DNA of 64,000 nucleotides from Geobacillus thermodenitrificans subsp. thermodenitrificans DSM 465 (GTDB lineage: Bacteria > Bacillota > Bacilli > Bacillales > Anoxybacillaceae), in NCBI RefSeq assembly GCF_000496575.1, contig NZ_AYKT01000009.1:62001-126000 (forward strand). Reading direction: 5' to 3'. This document shows, piece by piece, positions 45,071 through 54,169 of this stretch; position 1 is the stretch's first letter, and each line of letters opens with the position of its first letter. The notes beneath the pieces are model-generated. The model made no database searches. It worked only from the letters and a program-made list of their open reading frames with translations, and was not told where the DNA came from. The translations under genes and the position numbers were made by a program.

Positions 45071-45425
45071 TTGGCTATGGATCGGACTCAACACTGTTCT
45101 TCTTGTCACCGGTCAGTTTTTATGGAAATACGGCATGACACGGCAGAAGTTCGAGCTAGACGTTATATCCGTCATTAAGCTGTTACTCTCGCCGTGGATT
45201 TTGCTTGGATTGGTCGTATACGGGGCGGCAACCATCCTCTGGCTGTTCATTTTGTCGCGTGTCCCGCTTAGTGTCGCCTATCCGCTGCAAAGCTTCGCCT
45301 ACGTACTGGCGGTATTTGGCGCCTATGCGTTCTTTCACGAGCCGCTTTCTGTCCCGAAAATCATTGGCGTGATCCTTATTATGCTTGGGGTCTCATTTAT
45401 CGGTTTTTCCGCCAATGGCTCGTAA
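45057..45425 (+). CDS. Small multidrug-resistance/ArnE-like four-helix membrane protein
   Basis: The protein has 122 residues from the ATG at 45057 (MNVSNWLWIGLNTVLLVTGQ), overlapping the DUF2304 gene by 14 nt. Four membrane segments and the EamA/SMR signature (VPLSVAYPLQSFAYVLAVFG, then FHEPLSVPKIIGVILIMLG) are seen. In this context it is probably the flippase that moves the polyprenyl-phosphate sugar outward, as ArnE/ArnF do, rather than a drug exporter. Confidence 0.84.
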   Translation: MNVSNWLWIGLNTVLLVTGQFLWKYGMTRQKFELDVISVIKLLLSPWILLGLVVYGAATILWLFILSRVPLSVAYPLQSFAYVLAVFGAYAFFHEPLSVPKIIGVILIMLGVSFIGFSANGS

Positions 45426-45449
45426 CGCTCAAATGAAGGAGTGACAACC

Positions 45450-46706
45450 ATGTCATTTCGCTTTCAACCGAAAATCGCCATTTGGCTCGTGGTACTTCTT
45501 GCTTTCGCTTTGCGCCTTCTCGCTTTATGGACGTACGGGCTGCATTTGACGCTCAACAGCGACGATATGGGATACGTCCGCAGCGCGAAACAGCTGCTTG
45601 AGACGGGCATGCTCACCTATCATCGTCCCGATGAGCCGACCGTCCACATTATGCCAGGCATGCCGCTGTTGCTGGCGGCGTTGTTTTCCGTATTCGGTTC
45701 AGGAGATGTCGGCCTTTATGCCGCGAAACTCGTCATGATCGCCTTTGGCACCGGAAACGTCTATTTGATTTATTTGCTCGGGAACGACCTCGGCCGTCCG
45801 TGGGCGGGCGTGATCGCTGCCCTCGGCACAGCACTGTTTATCCCTTTGATCGAAACCGACAATTTAACACTAACCGAGGCACCGTTTTTGTTCGGTTTCC
45901 TGTTGTTCATCCGTTTCGCCATTCGCCTTGGCCGCCATCGGCACATGGCCGATTTTTATAAGCTGATGGCCGCCTATTTGTTTTGCCTGTTTTTCCGGCC
46001 GACGATCGCCCTCGTTCCGTTCGCGTTGCTTGGGTATTTTTTACTGATTCGCTACCCGTTTCGGCTGGCAATCAAGCAAGTAGCCATAGCGGTCGTGCTC
46101 GTCGTTCTCGCGTTGAGTCCATGGTGGGTGCGAAACTACATGCATTACGGGGAGTTCATCCCGCTGACCGGCAGCTCCGGTGACCCGCTCTTGCTTGGCA
46201 CGTATCAAGGGTACGGCTACCGTTATGGCCCATCGTATAAAGAGATCGTCAACACGATCGAAACACAACATCCTAACATAAACCATTATGAAAAAGAAAA
46301 ACTAAAAAAAGCGATCGCCATCGAGCGAATGAAAACATGGTATCGCACCAACCCGAAACAATGGTGGGAGAGCTATACGATCAAAAAAACAAAAACACAA
46401 TGGGAACAGTCATTCTATTGGATCGAAATTTTCGGCGTTTCGAAGCAAAAAATGACCTCCTGGCATCAGCGCATCGTCTGCTTGGCGTTCGCCTCCGCTT
46501 TGCTCGCCATGTTTACCTTGAAACGGCAGCGGCGCGAGCTGTTGTTTTTCCTTTTGCTCATCGCTTACTTTACGGCATTAAACAATGTCTTTTTCGCCTA
46601 CCCGAGATACAATCTCCCATTAATGCCGATTTTGTTTTTATTGATTGGGCTGTTTCTCTCCTCAATCGCATGGCGTCCAAGCCGCAAAAAAGCCGCTTCT
46701 CCGTGA
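45450..46706 (+). CDS. GT-C type membrane glycosyltransferase (PMT/ArnT-like)
   Basis: The protein has 418 residues from the ATG at 45450, 8 nt after AAGGAG. About ten membrane segments. An acidic motif in the first extracellular loop (LTLNSDDMGYVRSA) takes the place of the catalytic Asp/Glu of GT39/ArnT enzymes. A large hydrophilic loop lies at about 250-310. It would take the sugar from polyprenyl phosphate and transfer it to an outer acceptor such as wall polymer or the S-layer protein; which one is unknown. Its stop codon lies inside the terminator stem. Confidence 0.82.
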   Translation: MSFRFQPKIAIWLVVLLAFALRLLALWTYGLHLTLNSDDMGYVRSAKQLLETGMLTYHRPDEPTVHIMPGMPLLLAALFSVFGSGDVGLYAAKLVMIAFGTGNVYLIYLLGNDLGRPWAGVIAALGTALFIPLIETDNLTLTEAPFLFGFLLFIRFAIRLGRHRHMADFYKLMAAYLFCLFFRPTIALVPFALLGYFLLIRYPFRLAIKQVAIAVVLVVLALSPWWVRNYMHYGEFIPLTGSSGDPLLLGTYQGYGYRYGPSYKEIVNTIETQHPNINHYEKEKLKKAIAIERMKTWYRTNPKQWWESYTIKKTKTQWEQSFYWIEIFGVSKQKMTSWHQRIVCLAFASALLAMFTLKRQRRELLFFLLLIAYFTALNNVFFAYPRYNLPLMPILFLLIGLFLSSIAWRPSRKKAASP

Positions 46707-46725
46707 AAACGGAAGAAGCGGCTTT
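46688..46725. terminator. Bidirectional terminator between GT-C gene and deacetylase
   Basis: AAAAGCCGCTTCTCCGT (46688-46704) pairs with ACGGAAGAAGCGGCTTTT (46708-46725), one mismatch, with T runs on both sides. Confidence 0.88.
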
Positions 46726-46728
46726 TGA

Positions 46729-47916
46729 TTACGGCCGCAATAACTGTTCAAACTGACGAAGCGAAATCCGTGGATACACCCATTGCCGTTTTAACTCAAA
46801 CGCTGGATCTCCAGGATAAACGGTCCCTTTTTTCGTCGTAAACGCCATGGTAAACCCAGCTTGTTTTACCATACCAATGACCCGTTGATTATAGGCACCA
46901 AACGGATAAGCGATGGCCGTCGCCCCAATTTTTTCTTTACTCGCCAATAAATCAGCCATCACGTCTTCATATGGCTTAAACAGCAAATACGGGCCATATT
47001 CCTGATCCGACAAGTGAAAATGGTTCGTATGGCTTTCAAACGTCATAATATCACGCATTTGGGCGATTTCTTGTTTGCTTAAAAACTGTAAGCCTGTCGG
47101 GTCGAACGGCTGTGGAGCCGGGCGCATTCTTCCTGTAATCATAAACACGGTTGCCCGAAAGCCGTACCGCTTGAGCAATGGGTACGCGTATATGTATGTT
47201 GACTTCAATCCGTCATCAAACGTAATGAGCACCGACTTCGGCGGCAGCAATTGCTCATTTCGTACATAGGCAAGCAACATATCCGGGGTAATCGCCGTAT
47301 AGCCGTTCTCTTTTAAGTATGTCATTTCTTTGAAAAACTGGCTGAACGGAACTGTTGTTGTTGAACGAAACAGTGGCTCATCGAAATCATCTAATATATG
47401 ATGGTACAACAACACCGGCACACCGTGATCACTTTCAGTTACATGCTTGTAAATGTATCCGTCTCTTCCGCCGAATTCAATCAAATAAAATAGGGCGGTC
47501 TCGGCTTTGATCGGATAACGGACTCCAGACTGAATGGAACCGATCGCCTGCTTATTTCCTTTTTGAAAAATATACACTTGTACCTCTTTCTTCGTAATCA
47601 CACTTTTGGGCAGCCGATCCGGTTCGCGGGTGAAAGCATACGGGCGCCCAAGCTTCGCTTCGTCCTTTTTGACCATCCCTTTGACAAACCCGTATCGGAT
47701 GAAAAAATAATGTTTATTTTCATCAACGACTTCAAATACCCTGCCGCTATAAATCGTTCCGACTTTTTGCATATCATTCGCCACATAGGCGTATACTGGC
47801 GCCGATGCTCCTTTTGATTGAATAAATAACGGGACCTTAGTCTCTGCTTGCCCACTTTTTTCCCATCCAAAAAACAGAAGAAGGAAAAAAGCGAGCCAAA
47901 AGATCCGATACTTCAA
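46729..47916 (-). CDS. Polysaccharide deacetylase family protein (NodB/CE4)
   Basis: The protein has about 395 residues, starting at a TTG at 47916, 7 nt after GGAGGGG; the in-frame ATG at 47937 has no ribosome site. A signal peptide (to GQAETK) is followed by two SH3-like segments (about 25-150) and a CE4 domain (about 165-390). LITFDDGLKS gives the metal-binding Asp pair, and the HTNHFH motif gives the His pair. It is a secreted enzyme that deacetylates GlcNAc or ManNAc residues of peptidoglycan or wall polymer. SLH-polymer organisms often use such enzymes on the polymer, an inference here. Confidence 0.87.
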   Translation of the reverse strand: MKYRIFWLAFFLLLFFGWEKSGQAETKVPLFIQSKGASAPVYAYVANDMQKVGTIYSGRVFEVVDENKHYFFIRYGFVKGMVKKDEAKLGRPYAFTREPDRLPKSVITKKEVQVYIFQKGNKQAIGSIQSGVRYPIKAETALFYLIEFGGRDGYIYKHVTESDHGVPVLLYHHILDDFDEPLFRSTTTVPFSQFFKEMTYLKENGYTAITPDMLLAYVRNEQLLPPKSVLITFDDGLKSTYIYAYPLLKRYGFRATVFMITGRMRPAPQPFDPTGLQFLSKQEIAQMRDIMTFESHTNHFHLSDQEYGPYLLFKPYEDVMADLLASKEKIGATAIAYPFGAYNQRVIGMVKQAGFTMAFTTKKGTVYPGDPAFELKRQWVYPRISLRQFEQLLRP

Positions 47917-48094
47917 TGATACACCCCTCCATTTCATTGTTATTTCTACCCAGATATGACTATGACCCTATTATTTTACTACTAAACTTTTCTCTAAAAA
48001 ACCAATCTATCAAAAAATGTCCAATCGTGACATATGGACTCCTTTTATACTAAAATATGATTATGCCTACACCGATTGATGGAGGAATGAACGA

Positions 48095-48763
48095 ATGATT
48101 TACCGAAGCCATCCGTGGAAGGAATTGCTTCACCCAAACACTACTTTTGGGCAGCTAAAAGAAGCGGAACGAGTGAAACGCGTCATCCCGATCCTTTTGC
48201 TTTTTCTGTTCTTCTCTGCTGTTCTTTCGTTTGTCCGTGCTTATATCGGCGTCGGAACGGAAGAGTTGGCCAAGTATCTCCCCCGCTACACCGATGAACA
48301 ACGAACGCTGTTGCACTTGCTGTTTGCCGGGGGGCACATCGTAGGCGGAATGGTCGCTCCGTTGCTCTTTTTTTTCATCAGCTCGTTCGCATTTTATGCC
48401 TTGTTTGAGGAAACCAATTTGGCGAAACTGATCGCCGTCCAGCTCTCCGTCTGGTTCATTTTTCTCATAGGAGAGGCTGTATCACTTCTATTGGAATGGG
48501 CTTTTGGTCTCGATACACTGGTTTCACCGTTTTCGCTCGGCGTCTGGGGACCTTATCTAACGGACGACCGATTCGTATGGGCGCTGTTGCGCTCTGTTTC
48601 GCTCTTTTCCGTTTGGGCCGTATATATACAAGTCGTTGCCTTGCGCACCTTCACAAATCAATCGATCGGCCGCATCGTTGCGACGGTCATCGCCGTTGAT
48701 CTCGTATTCGCCTTTTTCGCGGCCGTATGTACGGAATTCCCATTTGAATGGTTCCAATCATGA
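48095..48763 (+). CDS. YIP1 family membrane protein (YknW-like)
   Basis: The protein has 222 residues with about five membrane segments (from residue 28) and a short N-terminal cytoplasmic part. It fits the YIP1 family to which B. subtilis YknW belongs. The next gene encodes an adaptor like YknX. In B. subtilis YknWXYZ forms an exporter protecting against SdpC, but the ABC genes yknY and yknZ do not follow here. Confidence 0.75.
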   Translation: MIYRSHPWKELLHPNTTFGQLKEAERVKRVIPILLLFLFFSAVLSFVRAYIGVGTEELAKYLPRYTDEQRTLLHLLFAGGHIVGGMVAPLLFFFISSFAFYALFEETNLAKLIAVQLSVWFIFLIGEAVSLLLEWAFGLDTLVSPFSLGVWGPYLTDDRFVWALLRSVSLFSVWAVYIQVVALRTFTNQSIGRIVATVIAVDLVFAFFAAVCTEFPFEWFQS

Positions 48764-48777
48764 AAGGAGAGGTCACC

Positions 48778-49980
48778 ATGAAACGAGCGTTAACCGCCAT
48801 CTTGGCTATAGGCCTCATCGGCACCCAATTTTACGCAGCATTCGCTGATGACAGCCGTGTGCCCAAATCGGCTTACGCGAAAGAATGGACGAAACCAAAA
48901 CAACAAAACGTGAAAGAAACAATCAAAACAACAGGTTTTACCGCCCCGGCAGAGCGGACATTCATCTATTACGACCCGCAGCGCGGCGCCATCGATGAAA
49001 TTCTCGTGAAAAAAGGGCAACCCGTCCAGCCCGGCACCCCGCTGTTGCGCTATCGCACAGACGCCATCGATCGTGAGCTTGCTCAGCTCACGTCGAAGCA
49101 ACAACAACTAAGCATGCGGCTTAGCCAACTGTCTGAAGAAATCCAAGGCTACCAGTCCAGAGTCGCTGCCACGCCAGAAAACAACTTCGAAAAACAGCAA
49201 TGGGAAGAAAAAGCAAAAGAAGTGGAGCGTGAAAAAACAGAATTAGAGTGGCAGCAACAACAATATGAACAAGAACGGATGGAACTGCTCAAACAAAAAG
49301 AGGAACAAACAGTCGAAAGCACAGTGGACGGCATCGTCGAATCCATCGCTCCCAATCCATCAACCTCCCGTCCGCTGATCACAATCGCGTCTCATACGAT
49401 CGTCATTCAAGGGAAAATCACCGAGTCGCTCGTTGGGAAGCTCGCCATCGACCAAGCCGTCACGATCCACCTCCCGAACGAATCGAAAGGACTAGGCGGC
49501 ATCGTGAGCGACATCGGCTCATTTCCAATCAACGAGCCAAGCTTCCGACAACGAAGCGAATATCCGTTCACCGTACATCTGGTCGAACAAGCCCAACATG
49601 CCAACAAGCCGCAACCAACGATTCCATTCGGCTACCACGTCGACATCACGATCGTGACAAAAGAAAAAAATGGGGCGATCACCGTTCCTGCTAAAGCCGT
49701 ATGGCACGAAAACAATCGGGCGTATATCTACGTCATCCGCAACGGCCAGCTCGAAAAACGGCGCGTCACCTTAGGAATGAAACAAGGCAACCGCCAAGAG
49801 ATCGAACAAGGCTTGACAGAAGAAGAATACATCATGGTCCACCCGAGCCGCGACCTAAAACAAGGAATGAACGTATGGATACCTCTCGAAATCAACAAGC
49901 CATCAAAAGAAACGATCCAACAAGTACGGAAACGAGACATGGCGAAATATTTCTTAGAAGGGTTTTTCGGGGCGTTTTAA
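48778..49980 (+). CDS. HlyD/MacA-type membrane fusion (adaptor) protein
   Basis: The protein has 400 residues from the ATG at 48778, 6 nt after AAAGGAGAGG; an in-frame ATG at 48748 overlaps the upstream gene. An N-terminal signal anchor, a long coiled-coil hairpin (about 90-180, rich in Q and E), a biotinyl-lipoyl-like half-motif (IDEILVKKGQPVQPGTPLL) and C-terminal beta domains (TVPAKAVWHENNRAYIYV) are seen. It resembles YknX. Without ABC partners next door it may serve an exporter encoded elsewhere. A strong hairpin follows the stop codon. Confidence 0.83.
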   Translation: MKRALTAILAIGLIGTQFYAAFADDSRVPKSAYAKEWTKPKQQNVKETIKTTGFTAPAERTFIYYDPQRGAIDEILVKKGQPVQPGTPLLRYRTDAIDRELAQLTSKQQQLSMRLSQLSEEIQGYQSRVAATPENNFEKQQWEEKAKEVEREKTELEWQQQQYEQERMELLKQKEEQTVESTVDGIVESIAPNPSTSRPLITIASHTIVIQGKITESLVGKLAIDQAVTIHLPNESKGLGGIVSDIGSFPINEPSFRQRSEYPFTVHLVEQAQHANKPQPTIPFGYHVDITIVTKEKNGAITVPAKAVWHENNRAYIYVIRNGQLEKRRVTLGMKQGNRQEIEQGLTEEEYIMVHPSRDLKQGMNVWIPLEINKPSKETIQQVRKRDMAKYFLEGFFGAF

Positions 49981-49994
49981 GTGTACAAGGGCAA

Positions 49995-50034
49995 ACCAAC
50001 CCCGCGAGCGAAGTGGAGCGCTCTCGGGGTTGGT
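49995..50034 (+). terminator. Terminator of the YknW-YknX-like operon
   Basis: ACCAACCCCGCGAG (49995-50008) pairs with CTCGGGGTTGGT (50023-50034); the T run is weak. Confidence 0.65.
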
Positions 50035-51095
50035 CAATTCCATATTTATACACTTTTTTGAAAAGAAGAAAATTTTAACTGGTGGATAATCAGGTAAACT
50101 GATCTTTATTAATTCTTCTCAATGTAGATTTGGTACTTTCACGGATTATAAGTTTTTCATTCATAAAAAGACAATGCCAACAAAGGACAAAGAACACCGT
50201 TCGGGATCACTTTTTCTACTTCAACCATTTCTTTTTTTGAACATTTTCAAATTCAGCATAACGAGTAAAACCCATCAGAACTGCTGTCTCACATCATCGC
50301 TGACTGTCATGATCAAAAAAGTATTTTGTGACATCGAATCTAGAGCTTGGATAATGGAATCGGGTATTTGTGGAAAATCGTTTGACGGCCGCGTTGGTGG
50401 GCCACTTGGTTCATCACCCCCTTATCTTGGCCTTTACGGGGAAAAGCTATCATCTACGGAGCACTCTCTCTACCATCCCCCGCTCCCCTCCTGCCTTGCA
50501 ATCATAAATCTCAGGCTGATACACTTATGTATTTTTCTCGTGTTTCTCTGTATTTTTCGATGACAAAAAACATGGATAAAAGCAAAGAATCCCCTCCCTA
50601 TCATGGCATTGATTTGTAGAGAGACCTGATTTCAAAAGCATGGTAGTGCACTATTATGGTAATGCCCCCAGTTTGGCATAAAAATTGACCTGTCATGTTT
50701 AATGAAAGACCAAGTAATTCAATGTCCGAATTGCGGAAAGGAATGGGGGCGGAAGAAATAAAAAGAAGGAAGAAGCAGTTTGTGGCGTGGCATAGTCATA
50801 GCAGTGTATAAGAGAAAAAAATCCTGCGGAAAATCCTCTCTGCAGAACTTTGGACATTTTCCGAGTAGTAGTGGCAGGCACGGAACCAACTGGCGTCTGG
50901 TTGGGAAATAGTAGGTAAAAACAAATAGACAAAAAGACCTTATTCTTCACTAGTTCGTTTTTGAAAACCAAATAAAACAGAAACGAGAAGAGGTGTTGAT
51001 TCAAGTCTCAAATGACTAGAATATCATCCACATCCATTTCAGGGAAAAGCCATTGTCGCTTTACCTTTTTTCTTTTTAATTGAAGAAAGGAAAAA
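50035..51095. other. AT-rich intergenic region downstream of the S-layer gene
   Basis: About 1 kb without a supported gene. A short frame at about 50704 reads MKDQVIQCPNCGKEWGRKK, a zinc-ribbon-like start that could be a transposase remnant. A segment at 50817-50885 resembles, with divergence, the S-layer terminator region at 51096-51165. The region looks like decayed mobile or duplicated DNA. Confidence 0.4.
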
Positions 51096-51133
51096 GAAAA
51101 GCCCCGCAGAAATTTCTCTCCGCAGAGCTTTTC
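51096..51133 (-). terminator. Terminator of the S-layer gene
   Basis: On the minus strand GAAAAGCTCTGCGGAG pairs with the CTGCGGGGCTTTTC arm (about 15 bp with G.U pairs), followed by TTTTTCC. Confidence 0.85.
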
Positions 51134-51176
51134 GGCATTTTCTGGCGGTGACAAGCACCGTCCTTAAGCATATTAA

Positions 51177-53783
51177 TTAGTCAACAATTGTTACTTTGAA
51201 TGCTACAGGAGCAGGTAAGATATCTGATACAGCTGTAGTATCTACATCAGAAACTACTACTGTAAACGAACCAGATGTTTTTCCTGGTTTTAAAGTCACT
51301 GTACCAGCTGAAATAGTTACGTTAGATTCATTTGTTGTTATAAATGCAATATTTGATATTGTGTCTGTATTCACTAAAGTTCCAGGAGCAGCCGCTGTAT
51401 CCCAATCAATTGCTTTAGATGCTTGGTCTAGTATAGATAACTTCGGCTCAATTGTATATTTACCAGCAACTGCATCATAGTGTCCATAGAATAGCTCTGT
51501 AAGTGTTAATGGTTGATCTGCAGAACCATTAATTTTATCGTTATCAATAACGATATCTGCAGTATTGATAACCGCTTTTGTAGCTACAGGATCAGTATTT
51601 TTATAAGCGATTGTTTTAGTACCAATCTTTGTATTATTTACTTTAACATCTACATTTAATGTTCCAGAGCCAGCAAAAGCTTTGTATGCATTTGCATTTA
51701 CAACAGCTACTGACTGACCAACGACATTAATATAATTTTTCACTTCAGGGTTTTTGTCATAACCTTGAATCTCTAAAGTAACGCCAGATGTTACAGCCTG
51801 AATTTTGTTTCCTTGAGCATCAACTTCGTAAACTGCAAAGTTTACTGCATCATCATTTGTTTCAGGAGCAACATCTTTGTCCAAATCAATTTCTGTAGCA
51901 TCTGTTTCAATTACATAACCAGCGAATGCGCCAGCATCTTTACCTGTTACAGTTAAAGTTTTTGTAAATACTACGTTACCTTTAGTATCTTTAAACTCTA
52001 CTGTAATTGTTGCAGTTCCTTTTCCAACTTCAGTGATTGTTATTGGAAGAGAAGAAGATGCTGAAGCAACATCATTTACTGTAACTGTAGCAACATTTGT
52101 ATTGCTAGATTTGGCAGTTAATGTACCAACTTTAGTTCCTCCAACAAACACAGCGTTAGATGTAACTGTTGCTTGGATTTTTTCACCATATTGGTCAACG
52201 ATGTTGACATTTACAGAATCAGTCTCGCCAGAATTTAATGCAGTATTGAAGTAAACATTGGATTTACTTAAATTTGCATTTGTAATTGTAGAATCTGCTT
52301 TAACTGTAAAGCTAACAGTAGTTACAAAGCCACCAATTGTTAACTTAACTTGCGCAGTACCAGTAGAATAAGCATTAACAACTAACTCGTCACCAACAAC
52401 AGACACAGTAGCAACAGTTGGAGTTAAGTTTTCAATTTTTGTTACATCGCTAGCAGATAATACTTTCTCAGAACCATTATTATCTTTTACTAGAAGCTCC
52501 AAGTTAGGAGTTTCTGATTTTTTCATTTCAGAAGTTAGTTTCCCATCTTTTACTGCTTGTTTATAAGCAGATACATTATCTACATCATCACCTAATCCAA
52601 AACCAACAAGTGATGTTATAGCAGTTGGTGCTAAAGTAACCTTAATTGCATCGCTTTGCTTAACTACAGTAGTACCAGATTTAACTGTGACTTGTACATA
52701 GGCAGTTTCACTTGTAGAAACAGAACCAACTGTTCCAGCAGTTGTACTAACTTTTGATGAAGTAGAAGAAATTTCTACAGTATATTTATCAGTTACATCA
52801 ACACCGTTAGCATTTACTAGTTTTACAAAGTCAGCAATGTCTTCGCCTGGAACAAATGTAGTTTTTGTTAATTCAATTTTGCTAACTTCACCAATTTCAT
52901 AAGTAAACTCTACTGTAGTTGCTTCTTTTAATTCAACACCAGCAGCAGATTTTACACCATTCACAGTAATTTTGTAAGTTTCTTTATCTGTAAATTCTTG
53001 GTTGAAAGTTAATTTAACTTCTTTTTTATTATCAGGGTTAATTTCTGCCTTAACCACTGTTAATCCGTTATCAACTGTGAAGTTAGTAGCTGTAGCTTCA
53101 CCAATTTCACCTTTGAAAGTTACAACCGCTTGTGTAGAGTTAATCGCACTTACCGATACAACTTCCGGAGCCACATTCAAGTTCGCCGCACGATATACCA
53201 ACAGCGCAAATTCACCGCGCGTGATATCTGCGTAAGCGTTGAAGCTTGTTTCCGTTTTACCTTTCGCTACGCCATTGTCATAGAGCGCTTTAACGAACGG
53301 AGCCCACGTTGCGTTGACGTCCGTGAACAGAAGCGCGTTGTCGTTTTGTTTTTCTAATTTATAAGCGTTGGCAATGATTTTCGCCATTTCGACACGAGTC
53401 AGGTTGTCATATGCACCAAATTTACCATTGCCTTTTCCGTTCAAGATGCCCGCTTCAACCAACGCGTTGACGTATTTTGCACGGTCTTTCGGTACATCCG
53501 TGAAACCAGCGTCTTTTGCGTTTTCTACATCAAGTTTCAATACTTTCGCCAAGATGACCGCTGCATCCAAGCGAGTGATTTGTTCGTAAACGCCGAATTG
53601 CGTTTCTGTTTTACCGTTTGTTGCACCTGTCGATACTAAGAAATCGACCGCATCTTTGTATTGCGGCGCAACGTCAGTAAATCCTGCAGCTAAAGAAGCA
53701 ACAGGGGCTACCGCAGATGCAACCATGGCTGCTGTTGCTGTCGTTGCAGCAAATTTGCGATAGGACTTAGGTTGATAAGCCAT
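51177..53783 (-). CDS. S-layer protein with N-terminal SLH repeats (SbsB-like)
   Basis: The protein has 868 residues from the ATG at 53783, preceded by GGGAGG. Signal peptide about residues 1-31 (MAYQPKSYRKF start). Three SLH repeats follow (about 33-75, 92-135, 155-200) with the motifs ITRLD, LTRVE and ITRGE replacing the TRAE consensus. The rest is beta-rich, Thr/Val/Lys-rich, with bacterial Ig-like modules. The N-terminus closely resembles SbsB of G. stearothermophilus. SLH repeats bind pyruvylated secondary wall polymer; csaB and polymer genes lie at 54158-60047. The gene is clearly richer in A+T than its neighbours, with codons suited to high expression. Export probably uses SecA2/SlaP. 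Two promoters and a leader of about 175 nt or more lie upstream. Confidence 0.93.
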   Translation of the reverse strand: MAYQPKSYRKFAATTATAAMVASAVAPVASLAAGFTDVAPQYKDAVDFLVSTGATNGKTETQFGVYEQITRLDAAVILAKVLKLDVENAKDAGFTDVPKDRAKYVNALVEAGILNGKGNGKFGAYDNLTRVEMAKIIANAYKLEKQNDNALLFTDVNATWAPFVKALYDNGVAKGKTETSFNAYADITRGEFALLVYRAANLNVAPEVVSVSAINSTQAVVTFKGEIGEATATNFTVDNGLTVVKAEINPDNKKEVKLTFNQEFTDKETYKITVNGVKSAAGVELKEATTVEFTYEIGEVSKIELTKTTFVPGEDIADFVKLVNANGVDVTDKYTVEISSTSSKVSTTAGTVGSVSTSETAYVQVTVKSGTTVVKQSDAIKVTLAPTAITSLVGFGLGDDVDNVSAYKQAVKDGKLTSEMKKSETPNLELLVKDNNGSEKVLSASDVTKIENLTPTVATVSVVGDELVVNAYSTGTAQVKLTIGGFVTTVSFTVKADSTITNANLSKSNVYFNTALNSGETDSVNVNIVDQYGEKIQATVTSNAVFVGGTKVGTLTAKSSNTNVATVTVNDVASASSSLPITITEVGKGTATITVEFKDTKGNVVFTKTLTVTGKDAGAFAGYVIETDATEIDLDKDVAPETNDDAVNFAVYEVDAQGNKIQAVTSGVTLEIQGYDKNPEVKNYINVVGQSVAVVNANAYKAFAGSGTLNVDVKVNNTKIGTKTIAYKNTDPVATKAVINTADIVIDNDKINGSADQPLTLTELFYGHYDAVAGKYTIEPKLSILDQASKAIDWDTAAAPGTLVNTDTISNIAFITTNESNVTISAGTVTLKPGKTSGSFTVVVSDVDTTAVSDILPAPVAFKVTIVD

Positions 53784-53965
53784 GAATGATTTCCTCCCCG
53801 TTTTGCATATATTTTTATTTTTATAGTGAATCGAAGGCATCAGGATAATTAGCATGCCTGTGCCGTTCGATTAGCTAACGAGATCAGGAACACAGCCTCA
53901 TGCGATGATGATTAACCCACGAATATCAACCCACACGAGTATGTATATTAGCACGATAAAAAATA

Positions 53966-53993
53966 ATTCTATCGTACAACCCACAAAGGTCAA
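53966..53993 (-). promoter_or_regulatory. S-layer promoter, proximal
   Basis: On the minus strand TTGACC (53993-53988), 16 nt, TAGAAT (53971-53966). The leader would be about 175 nt, long as in other S-layer genes. Confidence 0.65.
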
Positions 53994-54013
53994 AACTCCC
54001 AAACTCAACTACT

Positions 54014-54041
54014 ATTCTATCAAAAACATAGGATTTTTCAA
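54014..54041 (-). promoter_or_regulatory. S-layer promoter, distal
   Basis: On the minus strand TTGAAA (54041-54036), 16 nt, TAGAAT (54019-54014): same -10 and spacing as the proximal promoter, 48 nt upstream. Confidence 0.6.
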
Positions 54042-54140
54042 CTGTTTTTTACAAAATTCTCATCATGTTGGGCGATTAGGAAATATATAGGTCACAAACA
54101 CTATTATACAATAAACCCAAAAGTTGTAAATGTATTTAGT

Positions 54141-54169
54141 AAAAAAATACGCAGACTTTATGCCTGCGT
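54141..54169 (-). terminator. Terminator of the wall-polymer operon
   Basis: On the minus strand ACGCAG pairs with CTGCGT followed by ATTTTTTT. The stem overlaps the last codons of the ligase gene. Confidence 0.75.

Noticed and set aside
50174-50563. A 129-codon plus-strand frame downstream of the YknX-like gene
   Set aside because: No ribosome site and low-complexity Ser, Phe and Leu composition; no conserved motif.
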